From NCBI GenBank assembly GCA_021234155.1, contig JAJEKV010000201.1:186001-250000 (forward strand): 64,000 nucleotides of DNA, given 5' to 3'. The DNA comes from Isoetes taiwanensis (taxonomy: Eukaryota > Streptophyta > Lycopodiopsida > Isoetales > Isoetaceae). A program made the translations under genes and the position numbers. A model generated the notes under the pieces. It did no database searches. It had not been told where the DNA came from and saw only the letters and a list, made by a program, of their open reading frames with translations. Of this stretch, positions 21,306 through 34,359 are shown one piece after another (positions within the stretch are counted from its first letter, which is position 1; the number at the start of each line of letters is the position of its first letter).

Positions 21306-22994
21306 GGGATGGTTACTTAGGATATAATCAGATCCAAATCTATCCACCACATCAAGCAATGATGGTTTTTCGAACACCTTTTGGCATCTATGCTTATAAG
21401 GTATTACCTTTTGTCCTCACAAATGCTCCAGCCACATTTCAGCGAGCTATGACATATGCTTTTCATGACATTTTAGACTTTTTGAGAGTCTTTATAGACG
21501 ACTTAATAGTATTTTCTAATCCAAGAAGGGATCATTTGGATCATCTCAGAAAAGTTCTTGAAAGATGCCGATTGTATGACATAAGATTGAATCCTGCTAA
21601 GTGTATTTTCTTCACTAGAGGAGAAAAACTATTGGGCATTATGTTTCAGAAAGTGGATTACAAGTGGAGAGGAAACCAATCAGCACGTAGCATTTCGGGA
21701 TGATGATGCCGTGTTACAAGGATTTATTGAGACTGTGGATCTTTGGTAGCTAATATCTATAGGTACCTACAAAATTAGACTTATTCTTTATCATTTTTCA
21801 AGCAACAAAAGCATGCTCTGAGAATACAAGCAGCTGGTTATGTGGTGCATGAGACTATTCTTTATAAGAGAACTATGGAAGGTCTCTTATTAAGGTGTTG
21901 CTGGTCAGCAAACTCATGATTTATTGCAGCAAGCACATGATTGTCAGGGGCATTTTGTTGCCAGAACAACAGCTAGGAAGATCCTCCATTGGGGATATTA
22001 TTGGCCAACTCTTTACAAGGATACTAGAGACTTTGTTTGCAAATGTGAGAAGTGTCAAAGGCATAAACAATTAACAGGCCATTATAATATGCCATTCCAT
22101 CCTATTTTGAGCATTGGTCCGTTTCATATGTGGGGATTGGATTACATTGTGTCTATCGATCCTCCATCTTCCAAAGGTCATAAGAATATCTTGGCAGCTA
22201 CATGTATGTTTACGAAGTGAAGCAATCCAAAGAAAGCATGCTACGAAAGTACCACAGTAAGCTTTCTTTATCACAATTTGATTTCTCTGTTTGGTGTTTC
22301 AACCACTTTTTTGTCGGATGGGGGAACTCATTTCATGGGAAAAGTAGTAGCTCAGTTAACAGAAAAGATTGGTGTTCAACATGTGCAAGCTTCTGCTTAT
22401 TATCCACGGGGAAATGGACAAGCTGAGTCTACTAACAAATGAAAGCTATCTACAGTGAAGGATAATCAAAGAAATTGGCATGAAGCTTTTACTGGTGCCT
22501 TATGGATTTCAGGTGTACTTACAAGTTGGCTATAGGATTTACACCATTTGAATTGGTTTATGGAGTGCAAGCGATAATGCCTATTCATTTGGACATTCCT
22601 TTGTGTTTATTTGTAGAGCTACCTTATTATGAGAATTTAGGAAGAGTTCCACCTCCAAATCAAGTGCATAATAGAATGGATGATTTGATGCAATTGCAAG
22701 AGATGAGACACGGCAGTAGCGTACTTCAATATGAGGCATGAACAAAAGTAAAGCTTATCAAAGATAAGTTACAGTGTTGTCAATCCATTTGAGGAAGGGT
22801 AATTGGTGTTGTGCAGGACCACTAAGAAGCATCTATCCAAATTTCAAAGCCCATGGGAAGGCCCATTTCTGATTGATAAAGAGATACCAGGTGGGGCTTT
22901 CTACTTGATGAATCCAGAAGAAGAATTGTTGCCTAATCCCAGAAATGGCAAGGATCTCAGGTCATATTTTGAAAGATTAGATAAGATGAGATAA
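21306..22994 (+). mobile_element. Ty3/gypsy retrotransposon remnant (RT and integrase)
   Basis: Reverse transcriptase (21306-21702): DGYLGYNQI, FRTPFGIYAYKVLPFVLTNA, PATFQRAM and FIDDLIVFS in the catalytic place, then NPAKCIFF. Integrase (21900-22480): the zinc finger with H..H and CEKCQRH, then the DDE core with GLDYI, LSDGGTHF and RGNGQAESTNK in different frames. A final part (22502-22994) has GFTPFELVYG and HLSKFQSPWEGPF, typical of the integrase C-terminus of Ty3/gypsy elements. RNase H is mostly missing between 21700 and 21900; several frameshifts and stops occur. No LTR, primer-binding site or gag was seen. The order RT before integrase separates it from Ty1/copia. Confidence 0.88.
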
Positions 22995-24734
22995 ATTTTT
23001 ACGTCCACGGGAACCCAATGGGTTATGGGACGGCACAAGCAAGGGCAACAACCCATCTAAAACCTGGGGACCAGGCCCCATCACCAAACAGAATAACCAA
23101 ATATTAAAAGACTATGAAGAAGAAGATAATGCTAATGCTAGTGGTAATTTTGTGCTTCTAAGAGAAGTGCTATTCTAAGGGATTCAGATTTGGCGTAGCT
23201 CTAATTACACAGAATTTTTGGAGAATTTTTGGGTTACAATAGGTTGTTTTTCTAAAAAATAGATGGTGATAGTTCAATAATACTTCATCTATCCAACATC
23301 AAAAGATGTGATTCGACGATACGAATCCAAAGAGCTATGGTGCAGGTCAAACAGAGTTCTGGAACTCAAGATATCAGCTTCCAAAGTTTGCCACAGTTAC
23401 AGAGGCTCAGTTTTGTCACTATCGTTTTGGATCAATTTGTTTTGTACTAGTTATTTAGATTTAAGGAGGGTAATTTTTTTTCTAAACGTACATGTAAATG
23501 TGTCAATTGGGGACATGTCCCAAGGACTATACTAGTATATTTTGGTGTGGGTTCTCTGCCACGGGGTGGCATATTTTCCCACTGTGGTCGCCACTGTTGG
23601 GGTGGTCACATTCACCACAGTTGGGGTGGTATAGGAGACCGTATACATGGTCGTATATGGCAGGTATATATACATATATGTACACACATGCATGCGTGCA
23701 GGATATATGCACGTATGCATTATGGTGTAGAGGATCTATTATCATCACTGTGTTATCTAAGCAGAGAGAGAAAACAGAAAGATGGTGTATTGGGAGAGAT
23801 TATTTTTGTTTGATCTAGCTATGGAGATTATGAAACTTTATGTTGTGCATTGCATAGATCTGGTAGCTTGAAGCTTGGATTATTGGTTTTTCATCCTTCT
23901 TGCAAGGTTAGAGTTTAGGCTCTAACACCTAGGCTAATATTGGATGTCCAAATTAACCACCCAATTATATCCGGATTAAGCACATCCTGGTTGATTTATA
24001 CATAGTGCTGATGTTCTCCCTTGGTAGTTTTGCCAACATTGCTGCTCATCCGAACTTGGAATTTCATCCACACTTCTTGTTGCAGAGTCACTAAAGGCAC
24101 AGATCAAGGGATTGAAAACTTAGCCATTTAATCTCTGTTTAAAATCATCTATCGTTTGCCTATTGTAGTGCCAGAAGGAGCACATCTAATATACAAATCT
24201 TGGGCTTGCTCGCTCCTCTTATGCACAACAAAAATGCTGAGTTTGGATACTTGAATTCCTCTAGACTCCCCTCTTCATAAAGCTTTTAAAGATTTCCCTT
24301 ATCAAGCTCCCTTTGATCCCATGGATCTATGCTGCAATCTTAGTGCAACATTGGATCTCCCTTAAGAGAAACTTAGATTTGTGAATGCAATACTCTGTCT
24401 AATACTCTAAATGACACTACCAGAAGAAATAAACTCTCTCTGATTTCTCAAAGGGTTCTCTCTTCAACTCAAGAACTGCACCAAAGCAATGGCACTCGCG
24501 ATTCTTCCAAATCGTGGGCCTTTTCAAGACCCTCCGAGTTTCTCTTATATAGGCATTTAAAGCTAGGGCTACCAGATCAATACCACATGTTGAAGAACTC
24601 ACACACTGCCAATTCCAAAACATCCATGATCAGAGAAAGGTTTTCTCTTGTTAGGCCTAAGCAAATCGGCTTTGGCCACATGGATCTCAATTCCAAAGCT
24701 CTAAAAAAATATATTATTTTAACATTGTAATTAA
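22995..24734. other. Intergenic or retroelement 3' flank, no gene recognised
   Basis: Contains a polypurine-like 'gggaacccaatgggttatggga' just after the integrase end. At 23655-23720 there is an alternating purine-pyrimidine stretch (TATATATACATATATG, CATGCATGCGTGC). No coding similarity could be named. Confidence 0.4.
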
Positions 24735-24922
24735 CTAGTTACGATGCCTAACATTGTTGGGCAAGCTACTCTCGGCCGTCAGATTGGCCTTTTCGATCCC
24801 ACACCACGATGTATATTAAAACCAAAAAAAGACCGCATGATGGTCCTCGGACTAGTTTAATGCGATCTCAGCCGTTGAATCTATTTGATCCACGACATAC
24901 TAAAACTTCATAATATAGAAGA
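24735..24922 (-). mobile_element. 188-bp mini-Helitron
   Basis: On the minus strand it starts A|TCTTCTATATTATGAAG at 24922 and ends with the hairpin GCCCAACAATGTTAGGC followed by a spacer and CTAG|T at 24735. Flanks are A (24734) and T (24923). The 5' 60 bases resemble the starts of the larger Helitrons at 43990 and 62190 (shared GTTTTAG..TATGTC.TG and GAGATC blocks). It carries no gene. Confidence 0.65.
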
Positions 24923-25900
24923 TCATGAACTTAGCATATCCCCTACTGCAATTTTGGTAGTACTCATTGCCATAGAAAAACGAAATCAACACCGTCGGCC
25001 CTTCAACAAGTACTCCGTCATATGGATGTCCATTAGGCTTGCAGTTATATACCGCACCCAATAGTTGTAACACTCACAAAGAATTGGAGTATTTACATGA
25101 CTCTTTATGCATCCAACATTTGCAAAATTGGCAGTATACAGAGTCTAGAAGAGAAATTTTGACATGCATCTCTATGGTAGATGGTTGTAAAATTTGATTC
25201 TGCCATTTCTGTCCAATTCTATTTGTTAAAAAAATCAAATCGACCATTCTAGCAGTTATAACAGCGAGCCCATGAGAAAGATATCCAGGTTGATTAAGAT
25301 ATGAAGTCTGCTCTTTCTGTGAAGTCAACCTTGGATGATTGAGATTGAAGCTTGTCCTTTTTGTGAAGTCAACCTCATAACAACTCAGTAAACCCTATGT
25401 TAGTAAAGGCCCAACTACATAACAAATTTCTCAAGGAGAAGGAGCAGTTCAAGGGGATTGCAGAATTAAGGATGAATTTATGTAGGAAAAATTAGGGCAA
25501 TTAATTCTGATAACAATTAGCAGGTGAATAATTCTAAGATGAGCTAGATTTTCTTTTGGATAGCATTTCTGCTTCCGAGATGATCTTAATTTTTACTTTG
25601 TCAATGTCAATTGACGACCATAACATCAAACATATAAAAAACAAAAGGGGAATCTTTAGACTGAGCTCTAGTTAAATAAGTTAGGGTTATGAACTAGAAA
25701 TCGTGTTCAAAGGATCATTATCTAAAAATCGAGTTGCTCATTTTGAACAGAGATAGTGGATTCAGACTGATAGGCTTGAAATCGATTCAAATTCAATCAA
25801 AGAAATTTCAAGCCTTGGGCGCTGGGATAAATTTCCTATAACACAATTTTGACAAGCTCACCTACCTAATATTTACAAACAATTCCATTCTTACATGGTT
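24923..25900. other. Intergenic, no gene recognised
   Basis: AT-rich sequence without a supported gene on either strand. A near-repeat 'tgaagtcaacct' with flanking match occurs near 25320 and 25360. Confidence 0.35.
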
Positions 25901-25915
25901 CGAGTTAATACACAA

Positions 25916-26010
25916 CTAGTTAATGCTAGGCATCACTGGGCACCCGTTTACTAGTTCTTTTGATTTGATGTGGTTTTTGGTTCAAAACTGGGCACCGGCC
26001 CATTTACTAG
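25916..26010. mobile_element. Cluster of Helitron-like 3' termini
   Basis: A hairpin-like GCTAGGCATCACTGGGC is bracketed by CTAGT on both sides (25916-25919 and 25951-25954). A second GGGCACCGGCCC hairpin is followed by ATTTACTAGT at 26007-26010. Both forward ends share 'actgggcacc..tttactagttc'. No matching 5' TC end was found, so the bodies may be truncated. Confidence 0.4.
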
Positions 26011-26213
26011 TTCATTTGTTGTGGTAGTCGAAAGCAGTTCGAATCTTAAGATGCATGAGCTTCATTTTTGTATAGGGGAATGTCACCTAAAGTGACATTA
26101 CCCAAACATGAAGTTTGGTTAGGCTTTATTCTGTCATTTTTTTTCCTCTTTTTTTTTCCTCTGTTCCCATTGCGTCTGTGTTCTTGGTTGGCGATCTTCC
26201 TGTTTGCGGTGGC

Positions 26214-26475
26214 GCCATCGCCGTTGTTGCTTCCGGTGGCGCCATCTAAGTGTTAGGATGATTGGGACAAAGTTTTAGAGGATTTGGACGAGTTTTTGAA
26301 GAATATTGTTCTATTTTTGAAGAATCTTGCTCTTTTTTTCCTTCTGCCATCGCCGTTGTTGCTTCCGATGGCGCCACCTAAGTGTTAGGATGATTGTGAC
26401 GAAGTTTGAAAGCATTTGGACGAGTTTTTGAAGAATCTTGCTCTGTTTTTGAAGAATCTTGCTCTGTTTTTCCTT
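26214..26475. repeat. Tandem duplication, 132-bp unit
   Basis: The block starting 'gccatcgccgttgttgcttcc' at 26214 is repeated at 26346, each followed by 'ggcgccacctaagtgttaggatgattg' and two copies of 'tttgaagaatcttgctct'. It is probably non-coding. The rest of 26011-27480 shows no gene. Confidence 0.8.
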
Positions 26476-27511
26476 TTGCCATAGCCGATGTCATAGTTTC
26501 TGGGCCATTTCTGTTTTTTCTTTGCTTGAAGTTGGACGAAGTGGTGAGAAGATTTAGGAAGATTCTTTGCTTGCATGTTGCTTTCTTGCTACAATATGTG
26601 TGCGGGAGCATGTAGCACGACTTGGAAGACGGTCAGGATGCCTATTTTGCAAGAAATTCTTGCATGCAGGTTCTCTAGTCGAAGTTTTCTGGTTCCTAAT
26701 TTGTTTCAGGTTCTGATACTTGCTCTAGGACGAGTTTCAGAGTTCTATTTTAGGTTCTTGTTTGATCCAGGTGGTTTGCTTCAGGATTGTGTCAAAAAGG
26801 CAAGTATCATTCTTGTTTCTTGTTACTAATCTGCAATGTTTCTTGTAGGTTTGTGCTATTCATGTCTAAGGAAATGATCAGCGAAATGATAAAGGGTTTT
26901 GGCCCGAAAAATTGTGGAAGTTCTACTGGTTTTGGCCCTGCTACTACTCCTAAGTTCTTGTGTTTTAATGTTTTTTATTCTAATGTTTTTTTGAGGAATT
27001 GATACTTTTAGTATCAGACTTTGACTTGTAATCTGGACACTCAGATTGAATCAGATATGAAGTTATTTTGAGTCCTAAATTTGTTGTATAACTGAATTGC
27101 AAGTAAATTTGTTGTATAACTGAATTGCAAGTAGACATAGAATTGCAATTAACTTGAAGACATTTCTGAAAAAGAAAAACATGGTAGAATGTGGGATGAA
27201 AGTGACAGAATGAAGCCTAACCAAACTTTACGTTGCTACAAATACCTTCGAATGCGACATAATTAACACCACAATTCTCTTGGAGTGCGGAAATTTGCAA
27301 GGAGGTTGAGAAAAGTAGGACAGCAAGTGAGGCAAGGCCAAAATTGTGAGGGTGCCAAATAGGCCAAAATTGGAGGTTCCCAAATAGGCCAAGATTGGGA
27401 GGGTGCCAAATTGCTGACTCAAACTTTTGTACAGGATGAACATTTCATTTTAAAAGGAACATTTCATCTTAAAAGAAGCATTGCAGAATTTAGGATTGCT
27501 CTGTTTTAGAA

Positions 27512-29498
27512 ATGAGAATGGAGAGCTTCGGAGTCAAAGGAACTCCGGCAGCCATAGCCGAGGCCGAAGCATTGGAGCCTGTCAGCCCCTCCGACAGAAT
27601 GTTTATGGCCCCAGATTTTTACATGACCGTCTGTGTCGTCATCGGATTTGCAAATCCTATCGATATCGATGCATTTCTTCGCGTTCTCGACAAATCCATG
27701 CTCCGGCACAAGCGATTCATCAGCATTATGGTAAAAATCCTCTCCAATTTTTTGCAGTTTTCATTTTCTTTAAGCCCGCCAAATTGGTGTACTTATTCAC
27801 GATGCAGAAAACAGGAAAAGACGGAAAGGTTTTTTGGATTCCGACCAAAATTAACCTTAAGGATCATGTAATACCTGCAAAGCCCGAAGAAATGGAGTCT
27901 GAAAATTTTGTAGAAGAGTACATTGCAAAGCTTCAAGATGCAAATCCGTTTGATATGTCAAAGCCCTTGTGGGAGCTTCATGTGTTGAATAAGAGATCTA
28001 AAGAAGCAGAGGCATGTGGCATTTTTAGGTTTCACCATGCCCTTGGAGATGGAACATCTTTAATGTCTCTTTTTTTGGCATGTACCAGAAGAACTGACTG
28101 CCCTGATGCCCTGCCCACAGTTCCCAAATATAAACAAAGGCCACTTCCTAGTTTTTTTCTCAGATTATGGTCTTTAGTTTTACTGTTTTGGTATTCTCTG
28201 ATGGATCTTTTTGAACTGCTTGCCACTCTTTTATGGCGCGGTGATACCCAGACCATAATCAAAGGGGTCTCTGGCTGTGAATATTGGCCTAAGGCATTTA
28301 GCATGTGTGCTGTCAGCCTTGAAGATATGAAAATCGTGAAACAAGCATCTAATGGGGTGAGAGTTTTCTTTCAGATTCTACTTGAATTCACACATCAAAC
28401 TTAAATCTTTCCTGGACTTTTACAGACAATCAATGCCGTAGTACTTGCCATGCTTGCTTCTGGATTCAGGCGCTATCTGCTACAAAGAACAACGTCTTTA
28501 GATAAAAAGGACCTTCTTGAGAATGTTTTGTCAAGAGCTTTAGTAGTGATGAATACTAGAAAAAATCCAGGGATTCAAGTACGAAATCGTGTATCTTGTT
28601 TATATTCTTGAAGGTGCAAAACCCAAGGTTTAATTTCCTTTATTTCTCCCATTCAATAGGAAGTTGAAGAGATGTTAAAAAAGGGATCCCACGCAGGATG
28701 GGGCAACCATCTTGGCTACATGATGTTCCCTCTTGAATTAAAAAAATTGAAGAATCCTGTGCAATATATCCAACGGGCAAGTGCTCAAGCAGATCGGAAA
28801 AGACTATCCTTACATAGCAAATTCACATATTTCCTTGCCTGGTATGGAGATAAGGTATGCTAATCTGGAGATTCACATGCTTGCTTAGTATGGAGATTAG
28901 GACATGTCACATTGTTTAAAATGCCATGATGTTTTTCTGGCATCAATATCAATATTCTTGATGTCTCTCTACCAACATTCTTGATGCCTGTCTAGATTAA
29001 TATTGTTTATGTATTGATCTAGGACCCATCCTAAGAACGTTGGGATGGGGAAGTTTGTCTAGAATAGTCCTATTTATGTATTGATCCTAGAACCCATAAG
29101 AATGTTGATCTTATGAAGTTTAATTGATTTGGAAAATGGCAGTTTGCAAGGAAGGTTCTCTACAAAATGGCATTGCAAACTACTCTGACATGCTCAAATG
29201 TTGTGGGGCCTGTGGAAGAAATATCTTTTGCCGGGAACCCCATCACATATATTATCGCCACAATTCCTGGAGTTCCTCAGGTTTAGAGTTTTATTTGAGT
29301 ATTTAACACCTTTCATATTAACTAAGTCATTGTTGTCTATTTCTCGTACAGGCCCTGGTTATTCATGTAGTAAGCTACAATGGCACTCTCAGATTTGGAG
29401 TTAATGTAAAGAAAGATATAATTCCAGATCCTGAAGTTCTATGCCAGTGCTTTGTGGATGCTTTGCAAGAGATGAAAGATGCTACCCTTCAACGATAG
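27512..29498 (+). CDS. WSD1-like wax ester synthase / diacylglycerol acyltransferase
   Basis: Plant WSD1-family enzymes join acyl-CoA to fatty alcohols (wax esters) or diacylglycerol, usually at the ER. Six exons fit GT-AG introns, all in phase 0: 27512-27730, 27808-28356, 28426-28578, 28660-28854, 29143-29280 and 29352-29498, giving 466 residues (Arabidopsis WSD1 is about 480). The catalytic HHxxxDG motif is present as FHHALGDG in exon 2. A hydrophobic helix (FFLRLWSLVLLFWYSL) follows, as in the family. The C-terminal DUF1298 domain shows NVVGPVEEISFAGNP (exon 5) and SYNGTLRFGV (exon 6). The frame has no internal stop. ATG 27512 is the first in frame and gives MRMESFG. An AATAAA lies about 70 bases after the stop. 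Substrate choice cannot be told. This is the one clearly intact gene in the window. Confidence 0.9.
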
Positions 29499-30329
29499 TT
29501 CTTCCTTAATGAAATGCAAGAAAGCAAATATGAATCCCAAGATCTACAAATAGGTTCGGTTAAGTTCCAATAAATGCCCTCAATCATCTATCTTCTACTA
29601 AATCTTTGTACTTTTTTGTTTTTGTGTTAATGGGAGATGTATTTTTCTTGATTTGAAAAAAAATAAAAATTCAAACTAGCAAAAAGGCGCAACAAGAGGC
29701 TTGGGCAGTTTTAGACTTGGATTTAATTTTTTATTAGAAAAGCATGTAGAAGACAAACTATTAGCATAAAGAATCATATATACTAAAAGAACTTATAGAC
29801 ATTGATTAAAATCATGATTAAATAAATTATATAGTTTTTTTTTTTTTTCAAGACAAAGAAATTAATAATATAGGGCTGTTGTATTTTCTCTAAATGAAGT
29901 AAAAAACTCCATTTTGAATGACACATTAGAGCAATATCGTCAGATAAAAGCATTTGAAGTTTTGAGCAATTGATGCAAAGGACATAGTGAAGACCTTGTA
30001 ATATGCCTAAAGAAAATTGCATTCCTTATGTAATGATTGATTGTCACCATATAGCATATGAAAGTAATAGTTACAAAGATTTGAAGGAAATTGAATTAGA
30101 AAGTTGCAGGACCTTGGATCAAGATAATCATAAACAGAGGTCGAAGCGATTTTCCCAAAGTGCACAACTCATGAAGATGCAGGTGCTAATGAGATGCCTC
30201 ATAGTGTTAACGAGGTGATTTTTTGTTTCTAAAGCGTCAATTGATATGTTTCCTATCCATATGTCACTTAGTCAACTTAGATATAATTACTTGTACAAGA
30301 AATTTATCGCGGCGGCCTTAACTCACGTA
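29499..30329. other. 3' flank of the WSD1-like gene, no gene recognised
   Basis: Contains a probable polyadenylation signal (AATAAA near 29568), a T-run near 29836 and otherwise AT-rich sequence. Confidence 0.4.
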
Positions 30330-30480
30330 TTGGTTTGAAAATGTGTGCGAAGTTAGAACAATGTTGTGTTCTACCTCCTAGACGTTTTCTTTGTGACTCC
30401 CTTATTGGTTTGAAAATGTGTGCAAAGTTAGAACAACGTTGTGTTCTACCTCCTAGACGTTTTCTCAAATTGCACTCTGA
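30330..30480. repeat. Tandem duplication, 75-bp unit, two copies
   Basis: 'ttggtttgaaaatgtgtgc' followed by 'cctcctagacgttttct' starts at 30330 and again at 30405 with few differences. Confidence 0.85.
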
Positions 30481-31912
30481 TGTGAATGTTCTCCACGTCA
30501 AACGTTTTACATTCACACAGATTTGGCATCCCATAATCAAATCATGAAGCTTATCACATTGTCCAAGCATCCAAAATGGTATTATGCCAAATGTTCTAAT
30601 CACTGAAAAAAATAGTAAGTTTTAACTATTGTGTAATTATAAGAACTATAAATTAGAAACTATTGTGTAATAATAATTATAATATGTAGAAGTGCAATAA
30701 ATAATGATTATTTCACAATGCATATAAGAACAGTAAACTAGAAACTTTAGAACATAGGTGCTACATAACCCTATGCTTAAGCAAGGCAATGGCATTGCAA
30801 TTGGAAGCAAGGCCATGAAGGTGCAATCGTGGAAGTGGACTACATTACATGCGTCAAACCCCTGAACCATCTAAAATTGCCAACGTTTAAATAAGACAGA
30901 GTTTGATTGTTGGGCTGATGTGATTTTAGGTAAGATTTTGAAAATGTTAGTCTATACGTGCACTTCATCTAAACCCCATGGTTAAAAGCTGCACAACAAT
31001 GGATTGGAGGTATGCCTTGTGCCGTGATGAAGTTTAATCATCATATTGTTGAGCTTAAAATGTACAATTATTATGTTTGTGGTTAACCTTGCTTCAGCAA
31101 GCAAGACGCACAAAAGAAGAGGCACAACGACTCTCTTCCACTAGACTGAAGACCACTCAGATATTGAAGGTGCAATGGTCTTTAATTTCTTTCGAGCACG
31201 ATAGTTTTTTTGCCACTCACGATGTTGAAGGATTTTGTCTATCTGAACATCGCTAAGGTGTTCAGAGTTCGGCCGAGGCAGTCTATAAAAAGAAAGATCC
31301 TCTAATATTTATTAAGAAAAATACGTGATCTAATTTAATTAAAAATCATAAATTAATGATAGAAGCTACTGCTATACATTGCAAAGAAGCTAATCAAAAT
31401 TCTGAATATACGCTACACTAGAATTGAAATGTTTCTACTAACCTCGGACGCCCTCCTTTTTTTAGTCATCGTTCTATGTTGCTCATCATCTACCTCCATA
31501 TTCAATGTATTTGACAATGGTCTTGATTTCTTACATTCTATGTAAGGGAATTTAATGATAATAATATTAATGCAATTCTCGATGTATTTTAATTAACAAA
31601 TATTCTATATTTGAAACCCTGAAGATGTACCTTGCGTCGTGCTCTGTATCACTTGAGTTAGTGCATAGATCGAGTTCATTCTTGTTTGAAGTCACCATTT
31701 TTCGTTTCCCCTTTTCCATCTGTGAGATATCGTTTCTGTTAGACTATGTAATGCATAATTTAACCATACACAAATACATATAAAATTTTAACCTCGATTC
31801 ACTTCTTGATGTTTTTCGTTTATTTCATTAATCAAATTAATGGGCCTCAAAATAGTCTCGTAATTTATCCATGGACTTTATCCTGCATTGGCTATGGCCC
31901 TGTGATACTAAA
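30481..31912. other. Intergenic, no gene recognised
   Basis: AT-rich with several short direct repeats ('aactattgtgtaat' near 30625 and 30657). No coding similarity was seen on either strand. Confidence 0.35.
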
Positions 31913-32065
31913 AAAAATAAGGTAAATCTTATAGGTTATTCTATGCCCAACCTCTATAAGGTAAATCTTATAAGGTAAATCTTATAGGTTATTCAATGCC
32001 CAACCTCTATAAGGTAAATCTTATAAGGTAAATCTTATAGGTTATTCTATTCTATTCTATTCTTG
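31913..32065. repeat. Short tandem repeat of 'aaggtaaatcttata' units
   Basis: 'ggtaaatcttata' occurs five times between 31921 and 32040, alternating with 'ggttattctatgcccaacct'. It ends in a (TATTC)n microsatellite. Confidence 0.85.
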
Positions 32066-32097
32066 CCATTCTGTATACGATGGTTCTAAGTACGCCC

Positions 32098-32680
32098 GAT
32101 TTGGGTTGGCCTCCCACGGAAACCCTTCCGGGTTTTAATGGAAACCCTTCCGGCTTTCCATGGAAACCCTTCTGGGTTTTAATGGAAACCCTTCCGGCTT
32201 TCCATGGAAACCCTTCTGGGTTTTAATGGAAACCCTTCCGGTTTTCAATCAAACCCGGAAGGGTTTCCATGGAAACCCTTCCGGTTTTCCAGAATTTGAA
32301 AACCCGGAAGGGTTTCCAAGGGTTTCCACTAAAACCCGGAAGGGTTTCCATGGAAAGCCGGAAGGGTTTCCATATTGGAAAGCCGGAAGGGTTTCCACAG
32401 AATATTTTTTTTTTTTAATATTTACACACGTGAGCCTTTATGGCTCACGCCTTTCCAAACGGACGCCCGACATTAAGGCGCACGTCCATCGAGCGCACGT
32501 CACTCAAAATTCAAATTTTGAGTGGAAACCCTTCCCGATTTCCTTGCATGATGGAAATTGGGAAGGGTTTCCACAGGAGGAGGAAAATAGGAAGGGTTTC
32601 CACAGGAGGAGGAAAACAGGTTAGGTTTCCACATGAGGAGGAAAATAGGTTAGGTTTCCACATGCAGTTAGAAACTCCAT
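32098..32680. repeat. Inverted/tandem array of GGAAACCCTTCC(GG) units
   Basis: In 32115-32260 the unit 'ggaaacccttccgg' repeats about every 40 bases in forward form. From 32265 to 32400 it recurs as its reverse complement 'ccggaagggtttcc', so the whole can fold back on itself. A second set with 'gggtttccacaggaggaggaaaa' (32560-32680) follows a 50-base spacer containing CACGTG-like words. The same unit reappears at 35939-36040. Confidence 0.85.
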
Positions 32681-34350
32681 GGGGTAAGATTAACTAAGAA
32701 TTGAGACCAGCTTTAATCTATTCTGGACCAGCTCTAGATTATTTGGATCCATATCGATATGTTATTGTAGAAGACGTTCGGCAAATAATTTGTATAAAAA
32801 TAACATTTGTTGATATTTTGTGTAGCTTTTATAAGTTGTACGTGGGTGATGGATTCATAAGCGTAACTTTAACATTCCCTCCCAATGCACATTCTTTACT
32901 TTAAATGCTTACTCTCCTTGAGGACACGAGCACATGGAACATGGAACACGAGTTGCAACACAGCCGAACATCAGTTGCAATAACATGTTTGGTTTTAGTT
33001 GCAATAACATGTCTGGTCGATGAACGGATGCACACATGATATGTGCATTCGATACTTACAACAAAGTTGTCAAAAGTGAATCGATGCACACATGATATGT
33101 GCATTCGATACTTAAACAGAGTTGTCAAAAGATCAAAAAGCTCATTGTATCCTCTTTGATGATTTAATAGAGGGGCCCACTCATGAACATGGAAATCCAA
33201 CATGTTTAAGGGATTCTAGCAAGGATATTCTAGTACAATATCATCACCAAACTGACAAAGACATAAAGTTGGCGAGCTAAACTCTGCAATAGTTGTTCTT
33301 CCAAATAAAGCCTCTTCTATTGCGAATGGCATCTGTAAACCTCTAACTTCAAGGGCTTTAACTACTCTATTGTCTAGTAAGGTACACTCTAGTTCAAGTA
33401 TTACAATGCACAAAAAAATTAACATCGAAAGGACAAAGTAATGCAATGATGATGATGGCTTTGAATACCAAAGTATGTGACAAACAATTAATCTATTCCA
33501 AATGCATGTTAGAAAGATCTAATTCATAAAGCCTGGAAGACCAAAATGGCTTATAGAAAGCAACTATTGAAATATTGAAAGTGGACTGTAGAGCGGTTCA
33601 TCTCATCTCATTATCAAGAATAAGAAATGCACTTTTTTTATATCACTCTTCATTTTAACACTAAAGCATTCATTAAATATATGTAGCGATGCTATTGTTA
33701 ATAGTCGGCTGCTATTATGAAATTTAATCTTGCTCTTTTCTCGTCTCAACTATTTGGATTGAAGGAAGGTTATCCACTTGAAAATGCCTTTGCAAATACT
33801 ACACCAATGCAAAAAGAAGGAAAAATGAGGAGATAGCAAAAAAGCAGAATCAACACAGAGTGATTTGTGGCTTTAGTCATCGAAAATCATCTCCAAGAGC
33901 TTCATCCTCCAAATTTGCCTAGCCAAAATCAAGGGGTTATTAAATTGGCCATCACAATGAGGTTTAAAGCATAAAGAAACACTTAAAATTTGATTCATGC
34001 CCGCTCTGAACTCAATTACTAAGAAGTAATAACACCAGTAAATATACCAAATTCATGGCTGATAATATGAACATGCAAGTTAGAAGATGTTCCAGCTTAT
34101 ATCCACTTATAACTTAAAGGCGCTATATATTTCCTAAAGAAGAAGGTGCGACATCAAATAAAACGTGGGCCCGCAAAATTAATAAACTACATAGTTGCCT
34201 TAATAAGCAAGGAAACCATCCGTTGGATCCCCTCGACGCTTGACCAAAATTTCCTTCACATAGCATTTTACATGAAGAAGATATTCTAGCTCACATAATC
34301 CAAAGGAAAAAATAAAGATAAAGATGCCAATTAGAAATTTCCCATCTGTG
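32681..34350. other. Intergenic with short direct repeats
   Basis: 'gttgcaataacatgt' repeats near 32964 and 32998; 'tgcacacatgatatgtgcattcgatactta' (core TGCACACATGATATGTGCA) repeats near 33028 and 33084. A minus-strand frame at 33216-33446 has protein-like composition but no recognised family. Confidence 0.4.
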
Positions 34351-34359
34351 GGCACTTGT

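Noticed and set aside
23655-23720. Alternating purine-pyrimidine stretch as a regulatory Z-DNA site
   Set aside because: Short and not near a gene; ordinary microsatellite-like sequence is enough.
25074-25328. 84-codon minus-strand frame
   Set aside because: No family match and no flanking exons; likely chance frame.
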